Part shown: one piece after another, positions 5,636 through 7,293 of the stretch
Numbering within the stretch: the stretch's first letter is position 1
Layout of the letters: every line of letters starts with the position of its first letter
Origin: Rhodocyclaceae bacterium
Lineage (GTDB): Bacteria; Pseudomonadota; Gammaproteobacteria; Burkholderiales; Rhodocyclaceae
NCBI GenBank assembly: GCA_018262875.1
Contig: JADFDL010000081.1
Span: forward strand, 1 to 7,293
Direction of reading: 5' to 3'
Length of the DNA: 7,293 bases
Translations under genes and position numbers: made by a program
Notes under the pieces: generated by a model
Databases searched by the model: none
The model's input: only the letters and a program-made list of their open reading frames with translations
Told to the model about the DNA's origin: nothing

Positions 5636-6844
5636 TTATTTCGCGCCGGTCACTTCGATCACCACCGCCATCGCCGTGTCGCCGGCGGCGCAGCCGGTGA
5701 ACAGGCCCCAGCCGCCGCCGCGCAGGGCCAGTTCCTCGATCACCTCGATGATGGCCCGCGTGCCCATCGGCGCCTGCGGGTGGCCCCAGACCAGCGAGCA
5801 GCCGTAGTTGTTCATGGTCTTCAGATCGGCGCCGGTCTCGCGCGCGAAGAAGAGGTCGTTGATGGCGAAGGGGTTGTGCGTCTTGATCGCCGCCATGTCC
5901 TTGATCGTCTTGCCGGCCTGGGCGAGGGCCTGCTGCGCCGCCGGGACGGTGGCCTCGGGCATGTGGGCGAGCGCGGCGCGGGCGAGGCCGAAGCCGTGCA
6001 GGCGCACGGCGATCTTCGGATCGCGCGACAGTTCGCGCGCCTTGGCTGCCGTCGTGACGACGATGCCGGCATTGCCGTCGGCCGGATGCGTCTGGCCGCC
6101 GAAGGTGACGGTGCCGCCTTCCATGACCGGCTTGAGCTTGGCCAGTCCCTCGGCTGTGGAGAGATTGATGCCCTCGTCAGCCTCCATGGCGCTGACCGTT
6201 TTTTTGAAGTTCGGCGCCGGCACCTCGAAGGGCAGGGTCATGAAGCGCTTGAGGAAGGCGGCGCCGTTATCCAGCGCCTGGCGGTATTGTTCCTCGCGGC
6301 GCAGCACCACTTCGTGCTGCTCGGCTGTGCCGATGCCGTGCTTCTTCGCCACGTTCTCCGCCGTCTGCAGCATGGAGTGGCGGCCGAGCGGATCGCAGCC
6401 GAAGTTGTCCATCACCCAGTCCTCGGCGATGCCGGTGCCGCCGGGGCCCTTCGGGTTCGGGTAGTAGAGGTGCGGGCCGTTGGAGGTGCGGTCGCAGTTG
6501 ACCACCAGCGCCGTGCTGCAGAGACTGACTTCTATCTCCTGCACTGCCGCGAGCAGGGTGCGCACGCCGGTGGCGCAGGCCTGCATCAGGGTCGGGCCGC
6601 CGGCCTGGCCGGCGCCGACGAGGCCGGTCAGCCAGGGCAGGCCGTAGAAGGAATGCTTCTGCGGCACAGAGAAGCCGAGCGCGCCGTAGTCGAATGTTTT
6701 TGGATCGATCTTGCGCTTTGCCAATTCGTTCTTTGCGACGTGGGCGGCGAACTCGATGCTGTGCAGGTTGGCGAAGCTGCCCTGCCAGCGGGCGAAGGGT
6801 GTGCTCCAGTAGGCGCCATAGGGGATTTCTGCCTTGTAGCTCAT
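5636..6844 (-). CDS. Thiolase-family enzyme (acyl-CoA acetyltransferase / SCP2-thiolase-like)
   Basis: A 402-residue thiolase-fold protein of usual length. The nucleophile motif is QACATG with Cys90 (canonical C-A-S-G), the third motif HNPFAIND (323-330) replaces the N-E-A-F-A of classic thiolases, the active-site His is in NNYGCSLVWGHPQ (345-357, His355), and the second catalytic Cys is Cys385 in TGCAAGDTAM, where classic thiolases have C-x-G-G-G-x-G. All catalytic positions for CoA-dependent thiolysis are therefore present, with the sequence style of the SCP2/lipid-transfer thiolase branch. It would cleave a beta-ketoacyl-CoA with CoA to acetyl-CoA (or another short acyl-CoA) plus a shortened acyl-CoA. 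The start has TAAGGA six bases upstream, overlapping the stop of the regulator gene; the gap is nine bases. No DUF35-type partner, which many thiolases of this branch use, is visible. The biosynthetic direction (condensation) cannot be excluded but is less likely in this company. Confidence 0.88.
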   Translation of the reverse strand: MSYKAEIPYGAYWSTPFARWQGSFANLHSIEFAAHVAKNELAKRKIDPKTFDYGALGFSVPQKHSFYGLPWLTGLVGAGQAGGPTLMQACATGVRTLLAAVQEIEVSLCSTALVVNCDRTSNGPHLYYPNPKGPGGTGIAEDWVMDNFGCDPLGRHSMLQTAENVAKKHGIGTAEQHEVVLRREEQYRQALDNGAAFLKRFMTLPFEVPAPNFKKTVSAMEADEGINLSTAEGLAKLKPVMEGGTVTFGGQTHPADGNAGIVVTTAAKARELSRDPKIAVRLHGFGLARAALAHMPEATVPAAQQALAQAGKTIKDMAAIKTHNPFAINDLFFARETGADLKTMNNYGCSLVWGHPQAPMGTRAIIEVIEELALRGGGWGLFTGCAAGDTAMAVVIEVTGAK

Positions 6845-6850
6845 CGTGGT

Positions 6851-6856
6851 TCCTTA
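6851..6856 (-). promoter_or_regulatory. Ribosome binding site of the thiolase gene, overlapping the regulator stop
   Basis: TAAGGA on the minus strand. Its first three bases are the TAA stop of the regulator gene, and the thiolase ATG follows after six bases. This tight arrangement supports co-translation of regulator and thiolase from one mRNA. Confidence 0.6.
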
Positions 6857-7293
6857 ATCGGTTGCGGGTTGGTCCAGGCCGGTGGCGGCGATGAAGCAGC
6901 GCTTGGCCTCGCCCAGGTGGTCGCGCATGGCCTCTGCCGCGGCCTCGCCGTCGCCGGCGGCGAGGGCTTCGGCGATGCGCTTGAGGCCCTTCAGCACGAT
7001 GTTGCGAATTTTCGGGTCGCCCAGGGTGAGGGCACGGATGCGCATCATGTGGTCGGCGTATTGCTCGATGGCCTTGACCAGGCGGCGGTTCGGCACCAGG
7101 TCCTTCCAGGTATTGCGAAAGCGGATGTTGGCCTCACGGAAGGCGTCGGCATCCTCCGCCTTGTAGGCGGCTATTGCATCGGCGAGCGCCTCGTCCAGCG
7201 GGGCGCGGACAGTTGCTTCGGTGGTCAGCTCGGCGACGCGGCGCACGGCGGCCGGCTCGAGGAGGAAACGCACCTCGTAGATATCCTCGACAT
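6854..7293 (-). CDS. GntR/FadR-type regulator, C-terminal FCD domain (5' end outside window)
   Basis: The reading frame is open to the right edge and enters as VEDIYEVRFLLEP, the classic start of the FCD effector domain of GntR-family regulators (x-L-Y-E-x-R-x-x-L-E-P). 145 residues are visible, forming an all-helical domain; the winged-helix DNA-binding half is outside. A GTG at 7273 could be read as a start, but it falls inside the conserved motif and is surely internal. Usual FCD metal ligands (D-x3-H, a mid-domain His, a late His) appear as Asn55, Arg59, Leu103 and His125 in fragment numbering, so only the last is kept. That suggests a metal-free domain, as in FadR, possibly binding an acyl-CoA of this pathway. 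It is first in the unit, nine bases before the thiolase and in the same direction, so it is likely to control its own operon; the operator and promoter lie outside the window. Confidence 0.88.
   Translation of the reverse strand, partial: VEDIYEVRFLLEPAAVRRVAELTTEATVRAPLDEALADAIAAYKAEDADAFREANIRFRNTWKDLVPNRRLVKAIEQYADHMMRIRALTLGDPKIRNIVLKGLKRIAEALAAGDGEAAAEAMRDHLGEAKRCFIAATGLDQPATD

Noticed and set aside
6854..7273. A complete 139-residue protein starting at the GTG at 7273
   Set aside because: The frame continues upstream with VEDIYE, which completes a standard FCD domain motif, so the gene is truncated by the window edge rather than short.

Overview
This is a GC-rich, tightly packed stretch in which every real gene lies on the minus strand, so the operon reads from the right end of the window to the left. 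Strong AAGGAGG-type ribosome sites, high GC, and this mix of CoA-dependent catabolic genes fit a metabolically versatile proteobacterium. A betaproteobacterium of the Rhodocyclales type (Azoarcus/Thauera/Aromatoleum-like or a relative) is my best guess, but it is inferred from gene content only. No tRNA, rRNA, CRISPR array, insertion sequence or transposase is visible.

Layout in transcription order: (1) 7293-6854, the C-terminal ligand-binding (FCD) part of a GntR/FadR-type regulator whose DNA-binding half lies outside the window; (2) 6844-5636, a thiolase-fold enzyme; (3) 5613-4090, an AMP-forming acyl-CoA ligase; (4) 4067-1944, a HyuA-type ATP-dependent subunit (hydantoinase A / oxoprolinase / acetone-acetophenone carboxylase family); (5) 1947-259, its HyuB-type partner, joined by an ATGA stop-start overlap; (6) a 121-base gap filled by an imperfect palindrome built from CACAGAG units; (7) 137-1, the first 45 codons of an acyl-CoA dehydrogenase that runs off the left edge. 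Gaps between genes (1) to (5) are only 9, 22, 22 and -4 bases, so they look like one transcription unit headed by its own regulator.

The genes suggest a ketone-degradation module. A HyuA/HyuB carboxylase would use ATP to add CO2 to a ketone and give a beta-keto acid. The ligase would make the beta-ketoacyl-CoA, the thiolase would cleave it to acetyl-CoA plus a shorter acyl-CoA, and the acyl-CoA dehydrogenase would continue the oxidation. This is the logic known for anaerobic acetophenone breakdown (acetophenone carboxylase, benzoylacetate-CoA ligase, thiolysis), but here with only two large carboxylase-like subunits and no visible small subunit. The alternative is ATP-dependent opening of a lactam, hydantoin or similar ring. 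The sequence cannot decide the substrate.

The most unusual structural detail is the palindromic repeat between hyuB and the dehydrogenase. A 42-codon open frame runs right through it and is joined to both neighbours by ATGA overlaps. The regulator also appears to have lost most of the metal-binding residues typical of FCD domains, which would suit an acyl-CoA-sensing, FadR-like mode.
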